A stretch of DNA of 49,758 nucleotides from Blattamonas nauphoetae. Taxonomy: Eukaryota > Preaxostyla > Oxymonadida. The stretch lies in assembly GCA_033064195.1 (NCBI GenBank), contig JARBJD010000445.1:1-49758 (forward strand), given 5' to 3'. Made by a program: the position numbers and the translations under genes. Below, one piece after another: positions 1 through 11,400 of this stretch (its first letter is position 1; the number at the start of each line of letters is the position of its first letter). Under the pieces are notes generated by a model. It was not told the DNA's origin. It worked only from the letters and a program-made list of their open reading frames with translations, and did no database searches.

Positions 1-1690
1 GAGGAAGGAACAGAAGAAGGAGGAAAGAGGAAGGAATAGAAGAAGGGAGGAAAAGAGGAAGGGAACAGAAGAAGGAGGAAGAGAAGGAAACAGAAGAAGG
101 GAGGAAAGAGGAAGGAACAGAAGAAGGGAGGAGCAGGAAGGACAGAAGAAGGAGGAAAGAGGAAGGAAATGAATGAAGAAGGAGGAAAGAGGAAGGAACA
201 GAAGAAAGGAGGAAGGAGGAAGGAACAGAAGAACCGGGAGGAAGGGGAGAGGAAGGAACAGAAGAAGGAGGAAGAGGAAGGAACAGAAGAAGGGAGGAAA
301 GAGGGAAGGAACAGAAGAAGGGAGGAAAGAGGAAGGGAACAGAAGAAGGGAGGAAAGAGGAAGGAACAGAAGAAGGGAGGAAAGAGGAAGGACAGAAGAA
401 GGAGGAAAAGAGGAACGAAACAAAGGAAGAGGGAGGAAAAGAGGAAGGAACAGAAGAAGGGAGGAAAGAGGGAAGGAAACAGAAGAAGGAGGAAAGAGGA
501 AGGAACAGAAGAAGGAGGAAAGAGGAAGGAACAGAAGAAGGGAGGAAAGAGGAAGGAACAGAAGAAGGGAGGAAAGAGGAAGGAACAGAAGAAGGAGGAA
601 AGAGGAAGCTAAATGAAGAAGGAGGAAAAGAGGAAGGAATGGGAAGAAGAGGAAGAGGAAGGAACAGAAGAAGGAGGAAAGAGGAAGGAACAGAAGAAGG
701 GAGGAAAGAGGAAGGAAATAGAAGAAGGGAGGAAAGAGGAAGGAACAGAAGAAGGAGGAAAGAGGGAAGGGAACAGAAGAAGGAGGAAAGAGGAAGCAGA
801 AGAAGGGAGGAAAGAGGAAGGAACAGAAGGGAGGAAAGAGGAAGGAACAGAAGAAGGGAGGAAAGGGAAGGAACAGAAGAAGGGAGGAAAGAGGAAGGAA
901 CAGAAGAAGGAGGAAAGAGGAAGGAACAGAAGAACTGAGGAAGGAGGAAGGAACAGAAGAACTGAGGAAGGAGGAACAGAAGAAGGAGGAAAGAGGAAGG
1001 AACAGAAGAAGGAGGAAAGAGGAAGGAACAGAAGAAGGGAGGAAAGAGGAAGAAACAGAAGAAGGGAGGAAAGAGGAAGGAACAGAAGAAGGGAGGAAAG
1101 AGGAAGGAACAGAAGAAGCGAGGAAAGAGGAATGAACAGAAGAAGGGAGGAAAGAGGAAGGAACAGAAGAAGGGAGGAAAGAGGAAGGAACAGAAGAAGC
1201 GAGGAAAGAGGAATGAACAGAAGAAGGGAGGAAAGAGGAAGGAACAGAAGAAGGGAGGAAAGAGGAAGAAACAGAAGAAGCGAGGAAAGAGGAAGAAACA
1301 GAAGAAGGGAGGAAAGAGGAAGGAACAGAAGAAGGGAGGAAAGAGGAAGGAACAGAAGAAGGGAGGAAAGAGGAAGGAACAGAAGAAGCGAGGAAAGAGG
1401 AAGGAACAGAAGAAGCGAGGAAAGAGGAAAGAACAGAAGAAGCGAGGAAAGAGGAAGGAACAGAAGAAGGGAGGAAAGAGGAAGGAACAGAAGAAGGGAG
1501 GAAAGAGGAAGGAACAGAAGAAGCGATGAAAGAGGAAGGAACAGAAGAAGGGAGGAAAGAGGAAAGAACAGAAGAAGGGAGGAAAGAGGAAGGAACAGAA
1601 GAAGGGAGGAAAGAGGAAAGAACAGAAGAAGCGAGCAAAGCGGAAGGAACAGAAGAAGGGAGGAAAGAGGAAGGAACAGAAGAAGCGATC
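1..1690. repeat. 27-bp polypurine minisatellite
   Basis: Tandem array of a 27-bp unit of the form GAAGAAGGGAGGAAAGAGG followed by AAGGAACA. The plus strand is almost pure purine, with one C per unit. Units left of about 1,000 vary between 26 and 28 bp; from about 1,030 onward they are close to exactly 27 bp. Single-base variants (GCGAGG for GGGAGG, GAATGAA for GAAGGAA) recur every third unit near 1,110-1,260, which suggests an 81-bp higher-order unit. Open frames across it encode only Arg/Glu/Gly/Lys-rich 9-residue repeats and follow from the 27-bp period; I do not call them genes. Confidence 0.95.
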
Positions 1691-2002
1691 AAAAAGGCTG
1701 TAACTCATAAACAAACCCAACAAGTGGCTGTTCATAGTATTGTGGCCGTCTCATCGTTGCACCCACGCTGTCTCTTCCTTTTCTGTTCGTACGATGTTTT
1801 CTAAACAGTTTTATCTCAATTTTTTTCTAAACTAGTGAAATCAGTCGAATCGACGTGATCAACCCATTTCCGCGTTTTTCTCGAGAATCAGTGAAAAAGG
1901 GATCAAATAAGGTTTTGCCCCAATTTTTGTGCTGATCTTGAGAAATGAATCGATTAGAAGAAATAAAAAAGGGGTGTCGATTCTGAGTGGGAATGACCCA
2001 CT

Positions 2003-2120
2003 TTAAAAATAAGACTCTGTTCAATCGGAATTGAGAATCACTATTCAGTTCCCAGTATTATAATTCCCGGACTAATTGCAATCCTTGGAGATATAGATAT
2101 TCTTCTTCTATACTACTGGA
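2003..2120 (-). repeat. Block shared in inverted orientation with 43598-43715
   Basis: Read on the minus strand, this block matches plus-strand 43598-43715 over about 118 bp with few differences. It covers the last ~19 codons of a beta-helix surface protein (ending L-Q-L-V-R-E-L-stop in both copies) plus about 55 bp of 3' flank, ending near a TTTTTAAAGT sequence. I read it as the common 3' end of a dispersed gene family rather than a transposon end. Confidence 0.8.
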
Positions 2121-2539
2121 GATGGAGACGAGGGGGCTTGTGCCTGGGGCCCAATCGAAGGTATATGCTTTGCCATCCTCATATTCAATGGTGGTTTCAC
2201 CTTGAATGATGGATGGTTCGGTGTTGGAGGAAGACAGGAGGGAGAAGGAGGAATTCGAGCACAAAACGCAGCCTCCAGTGTTCACGTCCCGAATTGTCGA
2301 TCCCGACAAATGCGAACTTGTCAGCGACACAACACATCCCAACATCTTCTGACTCAAATGCGGAAGGTGTGGCTGGTGGGAAGACCCAATCGAACTCATG
2401 TTCACAAACGAGCAACCAATCAGCGATGACGACATTCTTCCAACGTCTTCTCCATTCTTTCGAGGTGATCGTGTCAGTGAGAGTCCAATCCCGTCCTTTC
2501 CCAACACATTCTGTGAGTGAAACGAGCATCCTACAATCG
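2058..2539 (-). pseudogene. Beta-helix surface protein, C-terminal part
   Basis: About 150 residues with the serine-rich, F-V-N-containing coils of parallel beta-helix surface proteins (S-S-S-L-I-G-C-S-F-V-N-M, then C-V-V-S-L-T-S-S-H-L-S-G-S-T-I). It ends L-V-R-E-L-stop at 2058. The open frame enters from the element boundary at 2539 as I-V-G-C-S-F-H-S. The segment at 5999-6492 leaves the other boundary of that element as V-S-I-V-G, so the two were one reading frame before the 3.46-kb insertion. Function beyond a cell-surface beta-helix is not known. The gene is split by two transposons and is presumed dead. Confidence 0.75.
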
Positions 2540-2639
2540 GGTAGATCTAGGCTCAGATCTGAAAAAGTCTAGACGCAGATCTGCAGATCGGTCTAGGCGC
2601 AGATCTGCAAGTCTACACGCAGATCTCATTTGTTTCGTT
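2540..2639 (+). repeat. Left TIR of the 3.46-kb element
   Basis: Matches the reverse complement of 5898-5998. Internally it repeats a core close to GTCTAGGCGCAGATCTGC about four times at 20-25-bp spacing, each with a BglII-like AGATCT palindrome. These could be transposase-binding subrepeats. Confidence 0.85.
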
Positions 2640-2839
2640 GATAGAACACCTTATTGAACTGATTAAGAAGAATAATTGATGTGAGATGATGAAATAATAG
2701 TTTAGGGTCAAAAGAAGAGAGGTATTGATGAGACGGGATTCTGGTCGAGTTGAAGAATGGATCCTGGGTTGATCAAGTCTAATCAAGGACACAACTAATA
2801 ACTGCTCGACACGACATGGTGTTGTGACGAAATGTGGAG

Positions 2840-5594
2840 AGGCCATGCTGTGTGGAGCGGAGGAGTCCGTAATACTCGTCGCTTCAGTGTCATCATTTCA
2901 AACACAGCATCCTTCACCTTTCTCGCGTCGCTCTCAGTGAAGAGCATCACATACGATCTGATCTCGTCGCCGATGTCATCCAAGTAGTGCGGTTGGTGCG
3001 AAGGGTCAATTGTTAAGTGGAACTTCTCGATCGAGGCGAGTTTTGCAGCTGACTCGCTCCATCCCACCCAATCTGTCTGTGTGTCGGTCGTTGTGAGCCA
3101 GTCTTTGGAGAGAAGGCGCTCGAGTTCAGTTTTTTGGGAGAGGAGGGAAGAGACCTCGGAGGAGAGGGTGTCGATGCTGAAGGGAAGAAAGGAAAACAGA
3201 AAGGAGAATGATTGAGGAGATAAGGGCATGAAAGAACGAAGAGCAAAGACGATGAATGAGATGAGACGCACACTGCTGGTTGGATTCGTCGAATGACTGG
3301 TTTGTTGCGGTCAGGATGGCTTTGAGAGTGTCTCGCTCTGTCGTGAGCTGATATATGTTCGTGTGGAGTGTCTCGATGGAATAGCTCTTCTCCTTGTTCA
3401 TTTTAATTCACTCATCCACCTCCCTCTTCGTCTCCTCCAGCCGCGTGTTGTTCTCCCGCGGCATCTCCATCTTCTTTCGCGTCTGCACCAAACTCTTTTC
3501 CAGCGTGCTTTTATCAGCGGGTAGCGAAGCTGAGAGAACTTGGAAGTCTGACATTGTTTCTGTCAGTCGATCGATCTCCCTTTTGAGACGAGTCGGTTCT
3601 GATTGTTCCTCTGCCAAGGTTGAACTCATTGTTCGTAGTTTTTTTTCAAACTTCGCCTTGTTGGCCGAGCGCTGTCGTTCGGTTTCGGCGAGCGTTGCTT
3701 TCAAGGAATCGATCATTCACAAAAGATCTACATTCGATGCAGAAGATGCTGATGAGTCGACGAGGTGTTCTCGTTCCTGTTTCAGAGAAGAGTCGACGCA
3801 GCCATCCTTCTGTTTGTCCACTCCAATCTGCGGTTCGGCATCAGTGTCCAATTCATTCGGAGAGAGACGGTGCTCTTCGGATGTTGTTGGTGCTCCTGTG
3901 AACTGCCTCGTTGTGACATGTGCATCTGCATCTGAAGACAGCGTCGGCTGTGAGAATCCTGTCAGATCAGCATGTGGCTCCTTCCCCTTCCCCTTCTCTC
4001 CTGCAGTGAGCTGTTCGGCTTCGGTCTCTCCACGAACGAGTCTTTCAAACGCGAGAAATTGTCGATTTGCTCGTCTCGCATGGAGTCGGCGATGATCGTG
4101 TTCGACAGGACGAGGCCGTGCTTGTCCTTGTCAGTTGGAGAACAGGGGGGCTCAGCCTCTCCTCCCAAATCTCATGCGTTGTTTCTTCTGTTTCAATTCG
4201 CGTCTGGTCTTCATCCGAAGTTGGTTCGTCCTCGTCCTCTCTTCTCCACTCGCTCTCACTTCAACTCGCGCTGTCTTTGTCTGTCGCGTGAGGGTTGTGA
4301 TGAAAAGGCGCTGTGGTGATTTGACTCATCCGCTCTCGTGTCTTCTGCAATGTCCTCGTTCTTCTCTCTCGTCGTCCTTCACCTTCTCAAACTATTTCGC
4401 TGCTTCTCAGCTCGTTCGCCAGCCTCCTCACTGTCTGACCCTTCTTTCCGCGTGTGTTGGCGACTCCGACTGAATTTCTGCCGGTGCCACATTCATCGGA
4501 TATGTCGGAATCGACGAATAGAAACGCCAGTTGTGGACAGGATCCTGAGACCCTGTCTGCTCCATTAGAATGCGATGATCAGTCTCGCAATGCGGGAACC
4601 ACACAATGTGTGGTTTAAGGGTGACTTAGTGAGAGTTGGAGGACATCCGAGACGAGTCACGCGATTTCTCGGGTGTTGTGCGAGGAGAGGCGGGTTGTCG
4701 AGATTTACGAGAGGAAAGTCGGGAAGTGGAAGAATTTGGTTTGTAGAAAGATGATTGGGTGAAGTGGGGGATGTCTTCTTGCGAGTATCGCGGTCTTGAG
4801 ATTGGTTTTGATTGATGTGTGGTTTCTGGCTGTTATTGGTTGGTGTATGTGGGAGGCAGTGCGAAAGAACCAGAAAAATCTCGTTCGGTAAGCTGGTTGT
4901 TGCGAGACGAAGCATATTCTTCATTGAATGGCTGATTGTCTGATTGTTGCGGTGGACGACCATATGACTGGGAATTCTACGTGATACTGGTAGGAGATGA
5001 TTGTTGTGGAAACTGTGGGTTGATGGGCTGTTGCTGTTTGTTCACAAAACCCTCTCTGGTTGAGAGGGAGTCTGCCCTTTGTTTGGATTACCGCTGTGCC
5101 TGTAAACGGACAGTGCTGTGCTCGTTCCGAGAAAGGAAGGGAGAAAAGTCCTTTTGCTGATCTGAGAAGGCGACAACAACTCGTCCAAAATCGACAAGCG
5201 GGTTCTGGACATCGTTGACCTTGCCTTGATGTTGTTCCTGCTTGTTTCTATTCTCAAGGGCTTTAACATGAGGATTGAGGGGATACGACATAACATCGTC
5301 TGAGAAGAGAGGTGGTAGTCGAGTATTTTCCATAAGCTCCTGTTGGGAGTGCATCAGAGATCTGATTGTCATCGGGAACTCCTGACTGGGCGCATCTGCT
5401 TGGTCATCTTAAGAAACAAGCACTTGTTGATTGTATGTCTATTGCTGCTGACGAGGAGGGTATTGATGGGTGAGAGATTTCGGGATGATGTGATAGAACT
5501 TGTCCGGGTTGAGATTCTGGTCCCTCATCGAATGATGCTGCAAATAGTACATGTGGCGAGGTCGAGGACGCCCAGACATTCCCATTTGTGTTGA
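2840..5594 (-). pseudogene. Decayed coiled-coil gene captured in the transposon
   Basis: The minus strand reads as a protein-like chain. From about 5594 down there is a Gln/Pro/Asn-rich region (for example the open stretch 5088-5372). From about 4110 down it is acidic and Ser-rich, then a heptad-rich coiled coil from 3716 (M-I-D-S-L-K-A-T-L-A-E-T-E-R-Q-R onward). A 97-nt GT...AG intron fits at 3177-3273 and joins the coiled coil to a last exon (S-S-L-L-S-Q-K-T-E-L-E-R-L-L). In-frame stops occur at 3717-3719 and 3408-3410 (both TGA) and others lie near 5400-5450. It resembles a host cytoskeletal-type coiled-coil protein, not a transposase; exact identity is unknown. Gene capture by the transposon is inference. 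Confidence 0.5.
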
Positions 5595-5897
5595 GGGAGT
5601 CTTTTCAAGTCATTTGGAACTGCGATCACGATCGTGATCATGAAACAAGACAGACTGAGGAAAGCGAATGATACATAAATCGAGAAAGAGAGAAAAATCA
5701 AACGGAGAGTGAGATCATCATTGTTCACATGACGAATAAGCTCTTCAGAAGCTCATTGAACGATTTTACACTCCTCCGTGGGCGAGATCAACTCATAAGT
5801 CAACTCCAACTTGTAACCCCAAAAGTGCGAGAGTATCGACACAAACTTCACATTTCACATCGAATTTCTTGATTAAAAAAGTGTTTTAGTCGAAATG

Positions 5898-5998
5898 AAC
5901 GAAACAAATGAGATCTGCGTGTAGACTTTGAGATCTGCGCCTAGACCGATCTGCAGATCTGCGCGTAGACTTTTCCGGATCTGAGTCTAGACCTACCC
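5898..5998 (-). repeat. Right TIR of the 3.46-kb element
   Basis: Inverted partner of 2540-2639, with the same AGATCTGC subrepeats. A few differences and a 1-2-bp indel indicate moderate age. Confidence 0.85.
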
Positions 5999-6492
5999 CC
6001 CACAATCGACACGGAAACTGACTCTCCACAATCTGGAAATGCTGATGTTTCCACAATACCATGTAATTGGCCAATTTCACTCGAGATCGAGCACTTGTTT
6101 ACCACGACTGATGATGAAGCGGTTAATTCCTCGAATAGTGAGCCAGAAACCAGAATCGGGCTTGTCATCGACGAAACTTCAACTGCACATTCAGACAATG
6201 TCAGCATGCTGCTTGATACAATTGCCAGCCTTGGTGATCTTTCTTTGTGTCTTTTCTCGATCGCTTCTTCAGAATTGTCGACGAGAGAAAAGTGAAGAGT
6301 TTTCAACGACAATGTCGAGTTTGTCAACGAGAAAATGCAACTGTCAAAGTCCTGTTTCTTTCCATCGTTGGTATACGGGTTCATTTCGGACTGGGGCGAA
6401 GCTATCAGTTCAATATTCAAATCGTTTTTGTCGATCGATGGCTCCCCTGTCAGTTCGATCCATCTGTGGACAATATCAATGTTGTCTCCAAA
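5999..6492 (-). pseudogene. Beta-helix surface protein, middle part
   Basis: Open minus-strand frame entering at the MITE boundary as T-Y-F-G-D-N-I-D-I-V-H-R-W and leaving at the other element as V-S-I-V-G. It contains L-T-N-S-T-L-S-L-K-T-L-H-F-S-L-V-D and V-V-V-N-K-C-S-I-S-S coils. The frame continues logically into 2539-2058. Both ends are transposon junctions with TSDs, so this is the middle of one gene split in three. Confidence 0.75.
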
Positions 6493-6500
6493 GTATGTTC

Positions 6501-7170
6501 GGCATGTATTACCCCTGTAGGTTATCGGAACCCTGTAGGTTGTCGAGCTACTGTGTGAAAGAGAGGTATGCTTAGAGGGGGGATTGTGGAAAAGTACAAA
6601 CCTCTGATAGTGTTCCCTCGTTTTCTGATTTCTTTTGGAAATCGGTTCGGAGGAAATTGTGCACTTTCCCAAACATTTTTGATCAAACGCATTTTTCACG
6701 ATCTATCGGGTTAATGTGTTGAATATTCAGAAAAAGGGAAGAAAAAAGGTGAATAAATGCGAAATGAGAGGAGAATAGTGACGATTATGTCCTTTTGAGT
6801 CGTCCATCACTGATTTTGTTGTTGTGGTCTTGATCGAGGATCACGACCAGTTATGATTTTAGCAAACAATTGAGTTGCATTTTGAGGGTGGTATGGCAAA
6901 AGAATGAGAATATGAAAGGAATGAAAGCTGAAAAGAGTGTAATTCTGAGAATAATTGAAAATGACACGAAGACGGACGTATGAATCCCATGTTGGTCTCT
7001 TGTGCACTTCAAAGAGCGGAATGAGTCGAGAACTCAGTGTTGAGTCACAACCTACAGAGTTCTAAAACAACCTACAGGGTTCCTTTTACAACCTACAGGG
7101 TTCCTTTTCGCAACCTACAGAGTTCCCTCAACCTACAGGGTTCCGATAACCTACAGGGGTAATACATGCC
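6501..7170. mobile_element. 670-bp MITE with 8-bp target duplication
   Basis: Non-autonomous DNA transposon with ~42-bp TIRs, starting GGCATGTATTACCCCTGTAG and ending with the reverse complement at 7170. It is flanked by the perfect 8-bp duplication GTATGTTC (6493-6500 and 7171-7178). The core CCTACAGGGTTCC is repeated about five times just inside the right end (7047-7140), giving asymmetric subterminal repeats. No coding capacity is seen. An 8-bp TSD fits hAT-like or Mutator-like families; the family is not settled. Confidence 0.88.
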
Positions 7171-7376
7171 GTATGTTCCTTCTGGGATGGAGAGCAAGTC
7201 GAAGAGAGATCACACCCTTTGTTTGCACATGTTCGTTTGGACGAGCAGACACACTGGTTCCGTGGCAGTGGATGCGCGAGAGAGACAATAATGCCTGTTA
7301 TATTGAGGAAAACAATGACAGAATGATCAGAGAATGACGGCCGAGTTAGTGCCATGTGGTCGCAGAGGATCAACAT
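7171..7376 (-). pseudogene. Possible upstream end of the split beta-helix gene
   Basis: After removing the MITE, the minus strand reads S-I-P-E-G-T-Y directly into F-G-D-N-I-D-I-V-H-R-W, so the host gene extends at least to about 7205. A TGA lies 13 codons upstream of the junction in this frame, so either an intron or further decay intervenes. A hydrophobic stretch in another frame (7300-7376) could be a signal peptide. I cannot define a start codon. Confidence 0.4.
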
Positions 7377-7379
7377 GGG

Positions 7380-8431
7380 AATGAAACATAAACAAAATGA
7401 AAGCTAAGAGTCTGTAATGACTCGAATAGTGTGGTTGTGGACAATTTGGCTCAACCTGAACTCACAAAATGAACGATCTTGTGAGTTTCTGACGAGAAGC
7501 GGATGGATGAATTGTGTTGAAGAGTGATGGATGGAGGAGGAAGGAGAGAGATTCATCTGAGGGGAACGATAAGAGGAAGAGGAGACATGTGGATGACCTG
7601 TTGTGTCCTTCTTGTGCTGACATGTTTCGGTTGAGACAGACGATTCCTGAATAGTTTCGATGATGGTGGCTGTCCGTGTGCTTCTCTTTCGGTAGCGAAA
7701 TCATAACCAGGACGGCTTGAAAAAAAGAAAGCAGGAATGTGTCGATGGGATTATTTGATGGGAGGAACTGAAAGAGGGCGTATGGGTTGAACTTGGCAGA
7801 GAGAATATTGTATCTCTAAATGGAATGTAGTGGTGGTTAGGTTGTGTGATTTTGACATTTGGCAGGGAGATGTGCAGTGTTGAGTTCTGGTGTGTTTTGA
7901 TGGAATGGAAACTTGAAAGTATGATTCTGACGAGGATGGGATGTGTGGAAGGATGAGGCGAGACTTTTGATATCTGCTGTTATGTCAGGATGGGGGTTGT
8001 GATTGGGATTGTTGTGATGCTGATGTAGTTGTGTCTTGTTTGAAGCATTTAGTGAAGACAACGAGATCGACGATAAAACATGTTGAAGGAAATGAACTGG
8101 TGAGAGAAGAATTGGCTGACAGAAGGGAGGGAAAGAGTTGTAGACAGAAACAGCTTTGGCTGGATGGTGTGAGATCTTTCCAGGTGGAATGGTTCGTTTG
8201 ACTCGATCCGTGGGTTGGATACTTCGAGAGGTGGCAGACGTCGGGTTGGTGTGGTGGCATCTGAAAAGGGAGGATTATGGACGGATCTGACAGTTTGGTG
8301 AGGTGAGTGTTGATCTGCGAAGTGAATGTGGATGTGTGGATGACGTGAGAGAGTGCGAGGGTGAGAGTGGATCTGTGGGTGGCATGTAGTGTGTATGGGT
8401 GTGGTGTTTGCGGGTGTGTTGGTGAGTTGTG
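7380..8431. other. Spacer downstream of the large surface gene
   Basis: No convincing gene. Frames on either strand are low-complexity His/Gln/Ser/Thr- or Gly/Val-rich and reflect a GT-rich plus strand, strongest at 8340-8430. It may include the 3' region of the 8432-13243 gene. Confidence 0.4.
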
Positions 8432-11400
8432 TCAGAGTTCGGTGTTGTTTGGGTTCATCAAGTGTTCCGCCTCGTTCGATACCATCCGAAGTGAACATCC
8501 CGAGAACGACGACCCCGCTCGACAGATCACTGGCACCGTTCGTCCTCCAACCACAACAAGTCCAACCGACCCGCACCCCGACAGGCAAGGAACAATCTTC
8601 CGCTTCCTTTCTAAAATGGGAACTCCATAGCGGTCTCGATCAAACACAACCCCACTCACTCCCGTCTCTTCAAACCAACTCCCACACAAGTCGATCTTTG
8701 TTTGCCCGACTCCAACACTCCACACCGCAACTCCTCCTCTCCTTTCTTCTCCACTCTCCGACCACGAGACACTGCTGTCCACGAACAAATTCCCCAACAA
8801 CCCAACTTCCCTCCTTTCTCTCACATTCGAGCTTCCCACCACAATACTCAACACTCCTCCCTTCTTCTCTTCTCCTCCTCTTCCAATCACAGTTCCACTT
8901 TCTGAGAAGACACACTTTCGAATTTCTGTCTTCTCTTGCCATGTCTCAACCACAATCACTCCCATCCCATCTTCCACCTTCTCACTCTCAACTCGCTCCG
9001 TCGACAGAAACACACAATCCTTCATCTCAAAGTGTGAGTCTTTCGATTTCGATGAGAAACGAACAAGTTCCGCGTTTTGTGTCTCAACTTCAACGAATCT
9101 GCTTTCTGCCATCTCAAACGACACATCCTTCTTCGATGACGAACAATTCACAAGAACTCTCCCTGGCTCCATCTCCACTCCCTCCATCACAATCTTCTCA
9201 ACGGACAACGACCCTCCCAGCCAACATACAAGCCCCATCCCAACTCCCTCTCCCTTCAATCTCGACACAATCGACACTTCACGCACCACACACTCCCCAA
9301 ATCCAGACAACACACTTCCCACTTTCTTCTCCCCCATCTCCCAACCACTCGGCAGACTCAACCGAACTCCCCCAATCACAACTCGTCCTCCCGACACTGA
9401 CACCACTCCTTCCTCTCCATCTTTCCCCAAATCGCTTGACTCGACCTTCAACTCGTTCTCAATGGCAAACAATCCTCCTATCTCCACACTCTTCTCTCCC
9501 ACAACCACTCTTCCTCCAAATCTACCTGATCCATCTATCTTCACAATAACGCTCTCCACACCTCCCTCTTCTCCCCCTCTCCATCCAACCAACACACAAC
9601 TACACGGGTCCTTCATCGTTCCACAGTCCTGTGTCTCACTGCCTCCTCCTTCTCTCACAAGAACCTCGATCGCTGTTTGTTCCTTCGTTGTGAATGAGAG
9701 TGTTCCAGAATGAAGAATCTCTCCATCGTCGTCTCGAGTTGGCTTCACATCTGTCAGTGTGTATCTTGTGTTGTGTTTCAGCTTCTCATTCTTCCCAATC
9801 GACACTTCTTCTGATTCACCCTCAGTTGATGTCTTGAATCGCACTCCAAAGGTCACTGTGTTGTTCAGAGTCACTTCATATTCGGTTCCAACTCTGAGAT
9901 CTGTTCCTTTCACTTGGATCTTGCACAAGTTCTGAAGCGAGTTCACAAACACACAAGCGAGTGAGGTGATGCATGGAGGCGCAGGAACGCGGAAAGTGAT
10001 TCCAGAGTCGACGAGGAGTGTGTCTGGTTCGGATGGGTTCAAGCAGAGTGTGTACTCTCCTGTGTATTTAAGATGAGTTGAACTTTGCTCAGAGGCAACG
10101 AGGAATTCTGCTTTGCAGTGTGTCTCCGAGATCTCTCGAATCGTCGACGATTCCCAGTTGATGCCTCCGAGCGACACCCAAATCGACACGAGTGATTCAT
10201 TCAAAGCTCTCCCTTCCAAAGAGATCGTCACGATGGACTGGTCTTTGTTGAGAGCTGCTTCGGCGCAGTTGCATATCCGAGACGGTTCTTTTGGTGTCTC
10301 GAAGCCACATCCATCTGTTTCGATGATGATCGGATCCCCACCAACCACTTTCATCCAATCCACAGAATATGAGTGGCCATACTTCACAATCGCATCGGCC
10401 AAAGGATACAGCGTCAGTTTCAATGTATTCACTGTCGCTGACGACACTGTGAATTTGATTGAAGTGTCGTGCAGGGAATTCGATGATGCTGTTGATGATG
10501 AGGAGGTGAGAGGTGTTCCTGTCACTTTCATTTCGTAATTGACTCCAACTGTCAGAGCACGCGACGACAGTGTCAGAGTCGTCGAGTTCAATCCCTCATC
10601 GTCCGTCTTCACTATCTCCACAAAACGAGAGGGTTCGTCGGGCATCGGGATTAAAAAGTTGGAGATGAGGACGGATCGTGGGCGGTCGGAAGAAGTCAGA
10701 GACAAGACACGATACGAACCATCAAACTTCAGTTGTTGCTTCCTTTCTTCTGGATCTGTCACAAACGGATACAGAATCTCGATCGCATCCACCAGAACTC
10801 CATTCCCATCTGTCAACACTTCACGAGTGATCTTGTCTTCTGAAGTGTCCGTTCTTTCCATCTCCATTCTGTATGCCTTGTTCTTTTCAAGTCCCACTGA
10901 TTCGAAAGCCAGTTTCACCTTCGTCTTTTTTAGATCCAGAAATTCACTCACACTCACCTTTGAAAGGCGAGATGCTGTCTCGACGCTGAAGGCAACTCCA
11001 GGTGCAATCACAATCGATGCGCTTGGGCTCATTTGGCTCACCATTCCGCTGATCGAATATTCTGTCTTCTCCGATAACTCCCCAGCCTTCCCACTTACTC
11101 CAGTTGTGATATTTCCCACACTCCTCCCATTCTCGTTGTCGTTGAATGTCACATCCAAAGTAGTGCTGTCGTTCAGAGTGAGTGTGCAGTGTCCTTTCGG
11201 AATATCAAATCCAGAAAATGTCACTTCCACTTCTGTCCTGCTCGCGTCCAGGACACACAAAGCGTGATGGAGAATTGGAGTAACAGAGATGACAGCACTT
11301 GATGGAACTGCCACATTGAGGTTGGAGAGGGATGCAGCGAGGAGGGTGTAGTCGGAGAGAGGACGTTGGAGCAAGCCAGACTGTCCACATGAAGATGAAC

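Larger units (their letters stand above)
2540..5998. mobile_element. Mutator-like DNA transposon carrying a captured gene
   Basis: 3,459 bp bounded by ~100-bp TIRs (2540-2639 and 5898-5998, roughly 90% identical) that start GGTAG and contain several GCAGATCTG-type subrepeats. Flanks are CCTACAATCG (2530-2539) and CCCACAATCG (5999-6008), a 9-10-bp TSD with one mismatch. The surrounding beta-helix frame is continuous if the element and one TSD copy are removed. Long TIRs with a 9-10-bp duplication are typical of Mutator-like elements, but no transposase is recognisable inside, so the copy is non-autonomous and the family call rests on architecture. The interior holds a decayed coiled-coil gene on the minus strand. 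Confidence 0.8.

Noticed and set aside
169-1804. Long Arg/Glu/Lys-rich open frames in the first 1.8 kb
   Set aside because: They follow the 27-bp purine repeat in several frames at once; no independent coding evidence.
8389-9549. 386-codon plus-strand frame rich in Ser/Pro/Thr
   Set aside because: Antisense to the intact 1,603-residue surface gene; composition is the mirror of its Gly/Glu/Val-rich C-terminal part.
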